DNA of 64,000 nt from Chamaecrista fasciculata. Lineage: Eukaryota; Streptophyta; Magnoliopsida; Fabales; Fabaceae. The stretch is from contig QANZ01009634.1 in the NCBI GenBank assembly GCA_003254925.1, positions 11,578 through 75,577 of the forward strand. Direction: 5' to 3'. The notes beneath the pieces are model-generated. The model was not told where the DNA came from, did not search any database, and was given only the letters and a program-made list of their open reading frames with translations. The translations under genes and the position numbers were made by a program. Positions 48,114 to 59,757 of this stretch are shown here, piece by piece. The stretch's first letter is position 1, and each line of letters begins with the position of its first letter.

Positions 48114-48439
48114 TTTCTCCCACTTTTTTTGTGTAGCAGTTTTAGTGAAGACTAATATCATTTGGGTTAGGAGCGAAAAGTTAAAGTTTTCCCAACAATA
48201 TCAACTCCAAGACTCAATAACCAAAGTATAGCAATCCTTGAACTACTATACATATAAACAATATGTGGATTTTGGTAACAAGCTCTCATAAAGCTCACTG
48301 AAAATGAGACTTGTCCCACACATATATATGATAAATATGAAAAAAAATGAAGGGAAATCAATGAATCTTAAAAGACACCCATCACTTAATCAATCTAAAT
48401 GTGGTGCTGAGCAAAACCTTAGGGGGAAGATGTTAATTA

Positions 48440-49103
48440 GGGGTGTTCAAAACCGAACCAAATCTATTTGACCAAACTGAATTGAAGCAAAAATCGAACC
48501 AAACCGACCAATGAGCGGTTTGGTTTGGTTAAAAATACATTAAAATCGGATGGTTTGGTTCGATTAACAATTTGGACATATAATTAACCGAACCGAACCA
48601 CTAGTATTTATATATAGTTTTTTTTACTTTTATAGTGTTATATGTGATTATTATTTTTTTTTGGCCAAAGTGTTATATGTGATTACAATTAATAAAAAAA
48701 GTATTAATTTTTTAATAATCGTTTAATTTTACCGTACGTTTAATTATTTTATCTTATTGAATCATAAAAATTTGTCAACTCAGTCAATGAAACTAACTAC
48801 TATTTTTAGTCTCTATAGTTTTATCTTCTCAAATCTCTAATCTTGTTCACCATTTTTTATCTATTCTATAAATTTGACTTACTACACCTAAAAACAATTT
48901 TTTCTTTCTAATTTTATAATTAATTAATAAAATAACAAATAAACTTTTTAACCGCTCAAACCGCCTATTTATTGGCTTGGTTTGGTTTGGTTAAGGGAAT
49001 TATTTTTAACCGCTTGGTTAAGAATCACTTCAAACCGATGTGAGCGGTTCGGTTAAAAATTTTGTTCATAACCACTTAAATCGCCCAATGATCAACACCC
49101 ATT
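48440..49103. mobile_element. hAT-like MITE, about 660 bp
   Basis: Starts GGGGTGTTCAAAACCGAACC and ends GATCAACACCC. The inside is full of mirrored 'GGTTTGGTTTGGTTAA' and 'AACCGAACCGAACCA' phrases. Possible flanks are GTTAATTA and GTTAACAA (8 bp, partly matching). Non-coding. Confidence 0.65.
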
Positions 49104-50243
49104 GTTAACAACAAACAAGTAACATTTAATTAACAAAGTAAATCATAATTTTCATACTATATATATATGTGGATTATTTAAAATTACTTTCTAGAATATA
49201 ATTGCTTTTGCTTATTTGAGAGGCTAACTTAAGTCGATTATATTACTTTAAAGGATTTTTTTAGTTGGTTTTATTATCTTTTAATTTTTTTTATGTATAT
49301 ANAATTTTTTTGTGTATATATGGAAAGTTTGTGTTGATTATTATGGTGTTTCTTTACTTATTCTTGAATTCTCAGCTCAGAAATGAACGAAGAATGTAAT
49401 TTAATGTCACTAAATTCTTTTTATTTTGCTAATTTAGATTTTAAAACATACTTTATAAACCAGATTGTTGACAATTTTATTTTTGAAAGATTGAAATATG
49501 CAATTGAATTCCTTAAAGATTAAAATTATATACTTTTTAGTCCTTGAAAATTCAAATAGTATACTATTTAATCCATAAAATGAGTTAATAAGAATCGAGA
49601 GATTGAATTTTTAATTTATTCTATAATTTAACAAAAGTATGGGTAATGTGGTCATTCTATTGTGCTCATGGTATTTCTGTAATAATCTTGAGAAATTGTT
49701 CGATATATATAGCACCTCAAGGCCTACGCATCTCTCATTCTTCTAGTCTTTGGTTTTCCATTGAGAAGAGAATAGCGTCTTCCATCCGCCGTCTACTGAT
49801 GTGCCCTCTCAATAAGGTCTATCTTCTCTGCAAATCTGATGAAGGTAAAAAATAAATCATATATAGATGCACTTAGTTTTTAAAGATGTTCATACACATA
49901 AACTTTTAAAAATTTAAAGCTGGATCTAACTAATAATAAATTCAAAGTTTAAATATATCTTATATTATATGGCTCCACCCCTTTCTCGTATATAGATATA
50001 TCTAATTTCAAAGTTTAGCAATCATATGATAATACTTTTAATTTTAAACACACAAACTTAGTCACACTTTTAATTTGATTTTTTTTATGCCTTTGATAGT
50101 CTTTAAGTCAATTTAATTTTCAAATACTTTAAATTGCTAGAAGAATGTAGAACAAAATATTAAAAATCGATAGAAGTTTATACCTTTGTTCATTTTGGTG
50201 GTCCATTGATTTGATAGGAATCTTGAGCTTCATGATCTTCGTC
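49104..50243. other. AT-rich intergenic DNA
   Basis: A single N lies at 49302. A 69-codon frame at 49646-49855 lies in a slightly GC-richer patch with a CGATATATATAGCACC TATA-like site just upstream, but it resembles no family I know. Otherwise nothing. Confidence 0.4.
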
Positions 50244-50250
50244 TTCCATA

Positions 50251-51473
50251 TATTTTTTTTTTGGTCAAAAACTGTATTCATTCAACAACAAAACAGCCCA
50301 AAGGCACCAACAAACACCAAAGCACTAAGTCAAAAACCAGAAGAGAACTAGTAGCACAACTGCAAATAAAAAACCAAATGTAGCAAAAACTATAAACCCC
50401 AGGAAATGGAGAGAAAAAAAGTAGATAACAAAAAGCCGCACAGCACATCAGCTCACACCAGATCGTGCTCCAGAAACACAACAATCATAAGCCAAATCCT
50501 TCAGACAAGATCATAACCAGCGAAGATGGGGGTGTGACCACACAACCAAAGAGGTCATCTTCAAAGCGGCATTCTTAGCTACCCAAATAATAATCTTGTT
50601 ACGAGTCCGAAGCATAAGAAACCAAGATAACACTTAAACACCAGAAAGGAAAATAAAGAGGGCTTTTCCATCTTTCCCAAGTATCTAAAATTTAGAGGAA
50701 CCCCGAAACCTCTGCAAAAAAGAGCACTCATGGTGCCATAGTGGTTGTTAAAGGCCAGCCACCAGCACCAATTTTAGCATTCTTTCCTGCTATGAAAGCG
50801 ATACTTCGTGAACCCACCATAGTAATTAACTCCTTCAAGCCCACCAAATTTTCATTACAGTCCTCAACTTCAACCATAAGATTCTTTCCTACACTTTTGA
50901 CCTCCTCTGTACCCAACCAGTAGGTTCCAAAATTCGATTTCCCATCTCTAATCTCATAGTTGATACCCATACTCAGATTGTGTTCTAATTTACTAACAAA
51001 CTTGGCAAATCCCCAAAATCTAGCAAGAGTTGCTCTAGGAAATAACATACCAGTGATAATCGGATTATTCATTTCAGTTAGAACACTCACCTTAGCAAAA
51101 AATCTTGTGAATCTTCCTTCCGCCAATAGATCCTCAAACGCCGAAGCCTTGCCAAGCTTCACGTGGAGCCCCTCCGAAGGAAATCCAAACAGTTGAACCA
51201 CCGCGTTATCATCCACCACCGTCCACTTCTTCCGAAAACGTGAATCGTCCAGTTCTTCCTCATCCATCACGCTGCCATCGTCCTCATATGTTTTCGAAAC
51301 ACCATCGACTCGAGCGTCCATACGAGCCACCATCATCCCCCCTAACCACGAAGCTCTCACAGTGGAGAGAGCAATATGTACTATCACAAAGGAGAGAAAA
51401 AGGAAACTGTCAACGAGGAGAGAGCTTAGCGGCGCCGCTCAAACCCTTGAAGAGGAGTTGTTCAAGTTAATTA
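50251..51473 (-). mobile_element. L1-like retroposed insertion, minus strand
   Basis: Read on the minus strand, the 3' end is GAATGAATACAGTTTTTGAC followed by an A run, a typical plant L1 tail. TTCCATA stands on both sides (50244-50250 and 51474-51480), a candidate target duplication. The span is GC-richer than its flanks. It contains one 219-codon ORF near its 5' end and about 480 bp of 3' untranslated DNA. No reverse transcriptase is recognised, so it would be non-autonomous or internally deleted. Confidence 0.55.
50728..51387 (-). CDS. Unrecognised 219-residue ORF in an L1-like insertion
   Basis: Open from ATG at 51387 to a stop at 50728. The N-terminal third is acidic (DDGSVMDEEELDDSRF). 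The middle has FEDLLAEGRFTRFFAKVSVL and a basic/hydrophobic alternation, and the end is Gly-rich (GKNAKIGAGGWPL). I see no zinc knuckle, RT or signal peptide. The position suits an L1 ORF1-type protein, but I do not recognise a DUF4283 or RRM core. It might also be a retrocopied host gene. Codon use is GC-richer than the surroundings. Function unknown. Confidence 0.4.
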   Translation of the reverse strand: MIVHIALSTVRASWLGGMMVARMDARVDGVSKTYEDDGSVMDEEELDDSRFRKKWTVVDDNAVVQLFGFPSEGLHVKLGKASAFEDLLAEGRFTRFFAKVSVLTEMNNPIITGMLFPRATLARFWGFAKFVSKLEHNLSMGINYEIRDGKSNFGTYWLGTEEVKSVGKNLMVEVEDCNENLVGLKELITMVGSRSIAFIAGKNAKIGAGGWPLTTTMAP

Positions 51474-51480
51474 TTCCATA

Positions 51481-52845
51481 AGCATAATACACACACATAT
51501 ATATATATATAGGTGAATGGAATTAGGGTTAGAATATAGAACAACGACAATAGTAAAAGCAATATTAATAAACAACGATATTCGTATACAACAACATCAA
51601 TAAAGAAGGACATTAGCCCATCATTTAATTATATGTACTTTTTTATGACCATTTGTACCTTTTTTTCTTTGTTTTAATATTTCAAGATGCTAGGCCATAA
51701 TAAATACTAATGCGTTTCAATGTTGGAATTCCATAATGAAATTAGATATGAAAAATATTGAGATATCTCGAAATTTTGAGATTGATTTAGAAATTTATAA
51801 TAAGAATTTAAAGTCATTGGAATATAAAATTAGATTTTTAGAGGTCATGTTTGGACTCTAGATATCTTTCTGAGATTGTGATAAAGATTCTGGAGCGAAT
51901 TGAACAAGATTAAATAAAATCTTATTGGGATTTATTTTGGATCTGACATGTGACACATATTTGGTTCTCAAGTTTGGTCAAAGTTTTATTTTGGTCCCTC
52001 AAGTTTCTAAAAATGTTCCATTATTAATCCCCTACTCTTTTCCATCCACTTTTTTTTTGTTAAAAAAAGAAGGAAAAACTAATTTTAATCTCTCAAAAGT
52101 CTTAATTTTTTTGCCTTAAAATCATTTCCCTCTTTTTTTTTGTTTTGTAATAATCATTTTCCTTTTATAATAAGATCAAAACGTAAGAAAATTAAATAAA
52201 TTACGGTTTTAATCAATTTCACCAAAAAAAAAACTTCTCCTTCCCACCTACTGCCTCTTCTTTTGATTATTCGCCATCTGATCCTTCACGCTCTAGGTAG
52301 TATCCGCGAATCCCTCTGTACACATGTCCTGATTTGTGAGGGCGGTGTTAAGGCACGTCATCAGTCGCCGATGGAGGTGACTCCAATGCTGATCGAGGAC
52401 GACAGAGTTGAGTGAAAGGAAGAGGGTGTCGACGAAGTCCTAGAGTAGGAGCTCGAGGTAGTTGTTGTATGCAGACCGTCCTAGGTTGCATTGGAACGGG
52501 TACATGTACTTATACGGATATGGGTGCGGATACGGGGTACGTTAATTTTAAAAAATGTAGAATACGGGTACGACAATATTTATTTAAATAAAAAGTTATA
52601 AAATATACATTTATATGATTTTTCTTATAAAAATATGAATGTTTTGTTTATCAATCTAAAAAAATAAAGTTTTATTATGACAAAAATAAAAAGATAAAAA
52701 TATAATGATATTTTATAAAAAGAATATAAAAATTTTTATTTTATAATATTTTAAAAGTATCCAAAAGTATTTATAGAATATGGGTACGGGTACGTATCTA
52801 GTACGAATACGCCGCCATTTTTGAAATTCCCAGGCAACATATTGC
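51481..52845. other. Intergenic DNA with decayed repeats
   Basis: 'TTTGGTCAAAGTTTTATTTT / GGTCCCTCAAG' phrases near 51960-52010 look like half a MITE. A GC-richer stretch (52250-52500) has no convincing frame. 52490-52830 contains repeated ACGGGTAC / GGATACGGGG / ATGGGTACGGGTACG motifs, a dispersed repeat also hinted at near 46000 and 55780. No gene. Confidence 0.45.
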
Positions 52846-55800
52846 TATAAGATTGTTGTTCATTGCTGGCTTAATTCTTGATTCATAATGAAATCATAAT
52901 ATATGACGACTCACCATATGCTGTCTGTTATTCTTCATGGCCAATTTAACTGCCACTCTAGCCTGTTGGTTGATTTATGAACAAAGACTTTAGTTTAATG
53001 TTTTCTTGACAATCTCTGAGTAAATAAGAGATATCAAGCATAATGACCCATCAAATAATAAGTTTAATACCATAGTGCACTTGTTTATTTAATTTTAGTC
53101 AAGTCTACAGGTCCATTAATGAAAATAACAAATTGAGTAAGCATACAAGTTTTGTTATGTGAAAGATATATGAAACTTATGGAAATCTAATTTATACACT
53201 TTAGTGCATGAAACTTATGGAATTATTACAATCTAGTTCTTTTGCTCTAAAAAGTTAATCCCTAAAGGTCAAAGTACAAAATGAATTAAACTTAAATTTT
53301 TATACTCAGAAGGATAGGCAGTCGTTAGTGACTAGTGAGAGTGAGAGAGACTCGAGTGGTGATCTGATATATATATATATATTCATAAAATGAATTAAAG
53401 TCATTTTTTACCTAATATATATAGATGTTGTAAGTGATATATATATTTTAAAAAATATATTTTACCTGATATATATTTTCATAAAATGAATATAAGTCAT
53501 TTTTTNNNNNNNNNNNNNNNNNNNNNNNNNNNNNNNNNNNNNNNNNNNNNNNNNNNNNNNNNNNNNNNNNNNNNNNNNNNNNNNNNNNNNNNNNNNNNNN
53601 NNNNNNNNNNNNNNNNNNNNNNNNNNNNNNNNNNNNNNNNNNNNNNNNNNNNNNNNNNNNNNNNNNNNNNNNNNNNNNNNNNNNNNNNNNNNNNNNNNNN
53701 NNNNNNNNNNNNNNNNNNNNNNNNNNNNNNNNNTTTTTTAATTATTTAAAATATAAATGATATATAAAATATAGATTTTAGAATTTTAATTATAATAAAT
53801 AGTTATAAATTAATAATTTATAACAAATAATTCATATTATACTACAATAATTTAGTTTGGGAGACTAACATTAACAAAAAGAATAATTTATGAGAGATGA
53901 AATAGAGGAAAAAATAATTTTAAGGACTAATAAATTGAGAAATTTTTTTGAAGGTACTAAATTAAAAAATATTAATATATGAAAGACTAAAATAGAGATG
54001 AGAATGAGATGTTTTTTTTTTGTTTGGTCCGAAGAATGAGATGATCTCATAAATGAAGATGGCGCAATGCACATTTCAGTCATTAATTAACTGTTTTTGT
54101 CGGACTCAACTATTAGTTGGGCTGGCCATTTTGGAAAAAACAAATGAAGATGAATATTGAGAAGAATAAAAAATGGGAAGTCATGGAGAAGCCCAAAGAA
54201 AAAGATGTCATCGACTTAAAATGGGTTTATGAGATCAAATACAACAACTAAATAAAACCCTAGCCGTTGATTGTCCCTAGTTCTCTGCTCGTGCTCGTTC
54301 GCCCACACATAGAATTCGTTGGGGCTGCTGCCATTTCAACGGCGGTGGCCCTCTTCTCTTTCTACTAGGTATGCTTTCTTGTATCTTCCTCCACTAGAGA
54401 GGTCTTTTATTCCCAACAAGGGATTGTTTTCTCCCTTTCAATAGAAAAGGTTTTTTCTTCTTCTTTGATGTCAGATCTACATTTGGAGCAAAGTTTGAAG
54501 AAGATAACGGGTAAGAAGATGGATATCTCTTAGAGAGATGAGAGGTGTGTTGCCTCTTGGTGAAATCTTCCAAGTTTTCTTTGTTTTTAGTATTTTCGTG
54601 GATCTGATATATGTATAGGAGATCCAGATTTATTTTCTTTGTCTTAGGTGTGTTGGCTAAGATTTTTTTTTTCTTCTCCTATACTGATTGTATATAGTCT
54701 GAGGAGCATAAGACTATGTTTTCTTTGTTAGATCTTTATCTTACTTGTCTCCTTTGATGTATGGCCTTGCGCCATTTTATAATGAATGAAGATATCATGT
54801 TTCTGACAAAAAAAAAAAAGAGTTCAAATACAACAAAGATGGTTCCATTCCTAAGTACAAGGCTCGATTGATAGCATAAGAATATACACAATAATATGAA
54901 GGTATTAACTTTAATGAGAGATTCGCTCCCATAGCTCAAATGGAAATGATTAAACTAACTAGTACTTGCTTTGAAAGCACAACTAAAGCTACAAGTGTTG
55001 TGTTTCATCAACAAAGGTTAGCCTAATTGATAAAATGTCGACTTATAATCCATAAAGTTGTAAATAAGATATATGGTTTAAGGAAAAGTAGATGAGATTT
55101 ATTATCTAAAGAAAACATTATCTAATTTAAAATAAGCATCAAGCGAATGGAACAAGAAGACTGAGAAGTATCTATCTTCTTGATCATGCATTCACAAAAA
55201 GCCTAAGTGAGGCATCATATTAGATAGGGTAAAATGCACTTTGGTACCCTATGGTTAGGACTGAATTCACTTTGGTACCTTGAAAGACAAAATTTAACAC
55301 TTTGGTACCCTGAGATTTGTGCCGTTAGCACTTTGGTACCCTGTAGTTATTTTTCGTCAAGATTTAACAAAAAGTACTGACATGACTCAATTTTAGCCGT
55401 CGATTTGTACTACATCTTATCTGTTAGTTTCTATTGCTGCTTAAACCATATTTCACTCTTCAACAAGATTTCTTTTGTGCGTTTAGGTCATCACCTTTTG
55501 GTAAAACGAATCAAAACTCAACAAACTAAAAGAATTGATGGAGTTTTCTACAATTTCATTTCAAAAACTAGAGAGGTATTTAAAAAGAAATTGTAGAAAG
55601 ATTGTTAGAGTTTTGATGAATCAAAACTTTCCCTTTCTCATAGAACTTCTCGCAAGTTGCATAGGTCTAGGCTAGCCCCACTATATATAAAAATGTCTGA
55701 CCAAAACGCACATTGTGGGGGCCAGTATTCAGTATTGGAACCAAGCAATGAAATATGGAAAGTTATATGAATACAGGAAACGATACGGATACAGATATAT

Positions 55801-57155
55801 AGACTCATTAAATTCTTAAAGTTACATAACATGACACGACATCTATTTATATATATAAATAATTAAAATTTGATAAAATTTGATAAATTTTTTTAAAAAT
55901 TAAATATCTATTCATAATATATGTCATGTGTTATTATTTTTTGACAAAAATCCTATAATTGACTAAAAAATTTTGGAAGTATAATTGAAATTGACCAAAT
56001 ATTTTTTAGGTACAATTAACCAAAAAAATTTGAAGAGTACAACTGAAAATAACCACAGTTGTATCTCGTGTTTTTCATTTATGAAATGAAAGCATTTGAA
56101 AAAAAAAACAGTGAATAAAGAGAGCCCTGAATTAAATGGAGTTTGGACATTGTTATACCAAAATGAAATTCTTAGACTTATTTTTATAGAATCCAAATTA
56201 TTACATGCTACAATTAATTAGGTTTTAATTGTACAAAATTACATCCAAATTATTACATTATACGAAAGTGAAATTTCCAAATAGGTTTCTAGTGTGGGTG
56301 GTGTAGGGTTGCTGCGTCAATTTCTGTACGACGGAAGGAGTTTGCTGAATGATCAGCGTAGTAGACTTTTGAGAAGAAATTTGAAGAGGAAGAAGAACAA
56401 AGGCCTATTTTATATATTTAAACCTCATTTTTTTTATTTCTTATTGATTCTTATTACAAAAAGAAAAAAGGCTTTAATGCAAAAGAGAAAAATTTTAAAG
56501 GGATGAAAACCACTTTTTTTTTTTAAACGAAAAAAGTTGATGGAAAGTTGTTAGAGACTAATGGTAGAACTTTTTAAAAACTTCAAAGGCCAAAACAGAA
56601 CTCTGAGCAAATATTGAATACTAAAATAGGACTTTAGCCAAGCAGATATATCTTAAGAGTAAAATTAGACTTGATCTAAGAATTAAGATTGAGCTAGAAA
56701 ATATTTTAAATTAACACATTCAAAATAAAATTTTTTCAAACTATCAAAACAGAAAAATATACAAATTTAATTTAAATAAACAGAAAAATAATTACGAAAT
56801 TAATTATTATAAAATTGAGTCCAACAAAAACATATTTTTTGCGTATACATTATTACAAGAGCTTACCATTAACAACTGCCAAATATTTGACCAAAAAAAA
56901 GCACAACATAAACATATAGTTTTTTAGCATAATCATGGGTTTCTCCTAAGGGTGGCAAAATAATACTCAACCCAACTTTCATTTTAACCAATTACGATCC
57001 AACCATTTAAATAATAGGTGAAGATGAGTTGAATCCAAAAATGACCCAGTAAAATTTGGGTTGCGTTGGGTCGAACCCATAGTTTACCCAATCCAACTCA
57101 AATTGGTGTCAAAACTATGTAATTTCATGGATGAGGTGAATATGGATTTCACAAA
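52846..57155 (+). repeat. Segmental duplication, copy B
   Basis: Matches copy A in order: a DUF1995 fragment with a relic of exon 3 (about 52917-52966), then from 53291 the DNA of 43363 onward, a 228-base gap (53506-53733), the copia relic with the L1-type insertion (54248-54819), the truncated MITE and the first part of the hAT-like MITE. It ends at a single N (57156). The exon 3 relic has no neighbouring exons, so it is a gene fragment and not a gene. Confidence 0.85.
53506..53733. other. Assembly gap (228 N)
   Basis: Run of N inside duplication copy B. Any frame across it is meaningless. Confidence 0.99.
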
Positions 57156-57156
57156 N

Positions 57157-57860
57157 CCCATAGCTCAAATGGAAATGATTAAACTAACTAGTACTTGCTT
57201 TGAAAGCACAACTAAAGCTACAAGTGTTGTGTTTCATCAATAAGGGTTAGCCTAATTGGTAAAATATCGACTTATAATCCATAAGGTTGTAGATAAGATA
57301 TATGGTTCAAGGAAAAGTAGATAAGGTTTATTATCTAAAGAAAACATTATCTAATTTAAAATAAGCATCGAGAGAATGGAACAAGAAGAGTGAGAAGTAT
57401 CTATCTTCTTGATCATGGATTCACAAAAAGCCCAAGTGAGGCATCATATTAGATAAGGTAAAATGCACTTTGGTACCCTAAAAGAAAAAAATTGATACTT
57501 TGGCACCCTAAGATTTGTGTCGTTAGCACTTTGGTACCCTGTGGTTATTTTCCGTCAAGATTTAACAAAATGTACTGACGTGGCTCAATTTTAGCCGCCG
57601 ATTTCTACTACATCTTATCTGTTAGTTTCTATTGCTGCTTAAACCATATTTCACTTTTCAACATGATTTGTTTTGTGCGTTTAGGTCCTCTCCTATTGGT
57701 AAAACGAATCAAAACTCAACAAACTAAAAGAATTGATGGAGTTTTCTACAATTTCATTTCAAGAACTGGAGAGTTATTAAAAAAGAAATTGTAGAAAGAT
57801 CGTTAGAGTTTTGATGAATCGAAATCTTCCCTTTCTCATAAAACTTCTCTCAACCAACTC
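57157..57860 (+). repeat. Segmental duplication, copy C (partial)
   Basis: Begins CCCATAGCTCAAATGG right after the single N and matches copy A from 45150 to about 45850 and copy B from about 54928. It holds the end of the copia relic, the tRNA-like segment and the left part of the MITE, which is complete only here. Confidence 0.8.
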
Positions 57861-58245
57861 CTTAATTAATCACATATTGAACTCAAATATGATGATCCAG
57901 GGACTTCTTTTGTAAATTTTGAAACTATTTGGTGGAATTCTATAATTTTTGCAAAAATTTTGTAAAGTTTATCTTCCCACCATCGAACCACACTGTTTTT
58001 GAAGTAAACTGCATTTTATTTTCTAGATTTAGGGACATTTTTGAAAATTTTGAAACTAGTTGGGGACATTTAATAATTTTAGTAAAAATGCTAACAATTT
58101 TCCGTTAAATCTTGACGGAAAATAGCCACAGGGTACCAAATTGCTAACGGCGCAAACCTTAGGGCACCAAAGTGTCAAATTTTATCTTTCAGGGTACCAA
58201 AGTGAATTCAGTCCTAACCACAGGGTACCCAAGTGCATTTTACCC
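57456..58245. mobile_element. Mutator-type MITE, 790 bp, exact 9-bp TSD
   Basis: Left terminus AGGTAAAATGCACTTTGGTA; right terminus in reverse GGGTAAAATGCACTTGGGTA. TATTAGATA flanks it exactly at 57447-57455 and 58246-58254. This is the full form of the element that is truncated in copies A and B. It has repeated 'ACTTTGGTACCCT' phrases near the ends and is non-coding. Confidence 0.9.
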
Positions 58246-58298
58246 TATTAGATATGTAGATGCAGCTAATTGAATATTAAAATAATTAATTAAACTAG

Positions 58299-59757
58299 TG
58301 TTGTGAAATAAGAATATTAGAGTAGAGATTAAAGTAGGAGGAGATATAAATACTATTATTCAACTTATGTCAAGAAGAAAAAATACATCAACTCTCAAAG
58401 CTATTATTTATAGGCTAAAGAATACAAAGGAGGGAATGTACCTAATGAATTCATGAACTCATATTCATGTACACAAGAAACTTAAGATCATAAACTTAAT
58501 ACAAATAACATTACAAATACATTCATGTACATGGAAATCTGAAAAGATAATTGTGAATGTTCACAAATACAATATTTATAACACTCCCCCTTGAATATTC
58601 ACAATTATATTTTGATACGTATTACAAGCTGCCTCATTAAAAACCTTGCCAGGAAAACCCAGTGGAACAAAACCATGGCGAAAGTAAAAAGAGTACAGCG
58701 CGTATCTCCCCCTCATTATTACATTACTGAAGATCTTTTAATTGGCGCATTCCAATATGTTAAACCAGCTTCTCAAAAGTTGCAGTTGGCAACGCCTTAG
58801 TGAACAAATCTGCTAAATTATCACTTGAACGAACTTGTTGAACATTAATTTCACCATCCTTTTGAAGATCATGAGTAAAGAAGAATTTTGGTGAAATATG
58901 TTTTGTTCTGTCTCCTTTAATATATCCTTCCTTTAGTTGAGCAATACAAGCTGCATTATCTTCATACAATATTGTTGGATTCTTCTCATTGAATGGCAAG
59001 TCACACGACTAATGGATATGTTGAGTCATAGATCTCAACCATACACATTCACGACTTGCTTCATGAATTGCAAGTAACTCCGCATGATTTGATGAAGTAG
59101 CTACTAAAGTTTGTTTTGTTGAATGCCAAGAGATAGCTGTATCACCGAAAGTAAACAAATAGCCTGTCTGTGATCGCCCCTTGTGAGGGTCAGATAAATA
59201 ACCAGCATCAACATAACCAACAAACGATGAATTAGATTTATTTGAGTAAAATAAACCTTTATCAATTGTTCCACGAAGGTATCTAAAAATATGTTGAATC
59301 CCATTCCAATGTCTTTTTGTTGGTGAAGAACTATGTCTTGCAAGCAAATTAACCGAGAAAGCTATATCTGGTCTTGTGCCACTAGCTAGATATATCAAGA
59401 CTCCAATAGCACTAAGATATGACACATTAGGACCAAGTAGTTTTTCACCTTCCTCTTGAGGGCGAAAAGGATCTTTTGTCCCTTCAAGTGACCTTACTAC
59501 CATAGGCGTACTTAATGGATGAGCCTTTGTCCATGTAAAAACTTTCCAAGATCCTTTTAACGTATGTTGATTGATGAACAAATACCCCTTCTTCTAAATG
59601 TCCAATTTGTAAACCAAGACAATATTTTGTCTTTCCAAGGTCCTTCATTTCAAATTCCTCTTTTAAGAGTTTTACAACTTTTAAAAGACATTTAGGGGTT
59701 CCAATTATATTTAAATCATCAACGTATACTACAATAATAACAAATTCAGAATATGAC
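58299..59757 (-). mobile_element. Ty1/copia 3' end: RT, RNase H, LTR (fossil)
   Basis: The minus strand reads, in order, an RT segment with YVDD and EFEMKDLGKTKYCLGLQIG (59581-59757), the RT end (VSYLSAIGVLIYLASGTRPD, 59009-59581), RNase H (YEDNAACIAQLKEGYIKGDR, RSSDNLADLFTKALP, 58760-58999), G-rich polypurine tracts and a probable LTR of about 285 bp (58583 down to 58299, from TGTTATAAATATTG to CACAACA). The 5' part is missing, cut by the Athila-like element at 59758. Broken, with a few interruptions. Confidence 0.85.

Noticed and set aside
49646-49855. 69-codon frame in AT-rich DNA
   Set aside because: No similarity, no conserved partner, and length expected by chance.
53486-53749. 87-codon frame across the N gap
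   Set aside because: Consists almost entirely of unknown bases.
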